From NCBI RefSeq assembly GCF_000252125.1, contig NZ_AHKF01000017.1:186001-250000 (forward strand): a stretch of 64,000 nt of DNA, given 5' to 3'. Below are positions 63,736 to 64,000 of this stretch, piece by piece. This stretch comes from Flavobacterium frigoris PS1. GTDB lineage: Bacteria; Bacteroidota; Bacteroidia; Flavobacteriales; Flavobacteriaceae. The position numbers and the translations under genes were made by a program. Position 1 is the stretch's first letter. Each line of letters starts with the position of its first letter. A model generated the notes under the pieces. That model ran no database searches. It saw only the letters and a program-made list of their open reading frames with translations, and was not told the origin of the DNA.

Positions 63736-64000
63736 TTATAATAAAGGTAATAGAACTTTGTCTATTGCATGAATAACGCCGTTGGAACATTGCACGTCTG
63801 TAATCACAATATTTGAACTACGGTTATTAGCATCTTTAATTTTTGCGCCGCCACTCAGTTGTATGGTAAATGTCTGAGCTGGACTAAGAATAGGAGTCAC
63901 TATTTGGCCTTCTGTTAATGTTGCTGCCAGTACATTCGCGGGGCTAACTACATGATATTGTAATACTTTAGTCAAATTTGCCGCTGAAACGCCTGCAATT
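63736..64000 (-). CDS. Fasciclin (FAS1) domain protein, 5' part outside the window
   Basis: The frame is open to the right edge of the window, so only the last 88 codons are seen. They contain the second half of a FAS1 domain: LTKVLQYHVVSPANVLAATL, TIQLSGGAKIKDANNRSSNI and CSNGVIHAIDKVLLPLL at the end. A TTG at 63975 is not its start. The protein is probably a surface adhesion lipoprotein, like the FAS1 protein at 11934-12518, to which the C-terminal motif is clearly related. Confidence 0.85.
   Translation of the reverse strand, partial: IAGVSAANLTKVLQYHVVSPANVLAATLTEGQIVTPILSPAQTFTIQLSGGAKIKDANNRSSNIVITDVQCSNGVIHAIDKVLLPLL

Overview
The window looks like a chromosomal segment of a Flavobacterium-type member of the Bacteroidota. 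The evidence is AT-rich DNA, promoters of the TAnnTTTG type (Bacteroidota -7 element) instead of -10 TATAAT boxes, many SusC-style TonB-dependent receptors and short lipoproteins, a gliding-motility gene (gldI), type III glutamine synthetase, fused IcmF, and the variant purM, purU and pyrF genes usual in this group. I saw no rRNA, tRNA, CRISPR array or intact insertion sequence. Most of it is core chromosome; the only stretch that looks disturbed is about 15.8-17.4 kb, with a gene remnant beside an orphan RelA/SpoT-domain gene.

Layout. 0.1-7.0 kb: an iron-uptake block on the minus strand made of two TonB-dependent siderophore receptors, each followed by a PepSY membrane protein. Both receptor promoters have the same design, with an ATTTAGATT-type operator on each side. 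7.3-18.1 kb: an MFS transporter, a DUF6265 lipoprotein, topoisomerase III, a fasciclin lipoprotein, a CstA-type carrier, a formate/nitrite-type channel, the disturbed region with RelA/SpoT, and a lipoprotein. 18.4-30.8 kb: prfA, pyrF, a metal-receptor protein, an alpha/beta hydrolase, a VOC protein, purU, a DUF4197 lipoprotein, icmF, a PfpI protein and DUF1543. Two short genes (47 and 40 codons) lie in the gaps. 30.9-35.6 kb: paired lipoproteins, TerC and glnN.

36.2-41.8 kb is the most interesting block: a curli-type amyloid secretion operon. It holds a major curlin, a curlin-like minor subunit, a CsgH-like/CsgE protein split by a frameshift at a run of ten A, CsgF, a CsgG fused to a C-terminal beta-barrel, and a lipoprotein with a predicted beta-propeller. 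A 640-bp leader with a 21-bp-spaced direct repeat precedes it, and a strong hairpin separates the major curlin from the rest.

42-52.6 kb: purM, a small conserved-looking protein, a GNAT acetyltransferase, a P1B-2 metal ATPase with an unusual DKTRT phosphorylation motif, a hypothetical protein, a minus-strand run of three peptidyl-prolyl isomerases (the last is GldI) with a DHH phosphoesterase, and a ClC-type transporter with residues that suggest fluoride export. 52.6-64 kb: RidA, two related secreted proteins, a lipoprotein, guaA, a LysM/periplasmic-binding protein, OsmC, DUF3820, pyrG, yidC and a fasciclin gene cut by the window edge.

Two families of non-coding repeats run through the window. 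One has conserved flanks around a hairpin whose sequence differs in every clear copy while its pairing is kept (18.24, 25.65 and 43.17 kb, with a decayed copy at 9.07 kb). The other is a seven-base tract of the form TTGAAAC/TTTAAAC directly in front of several genes.
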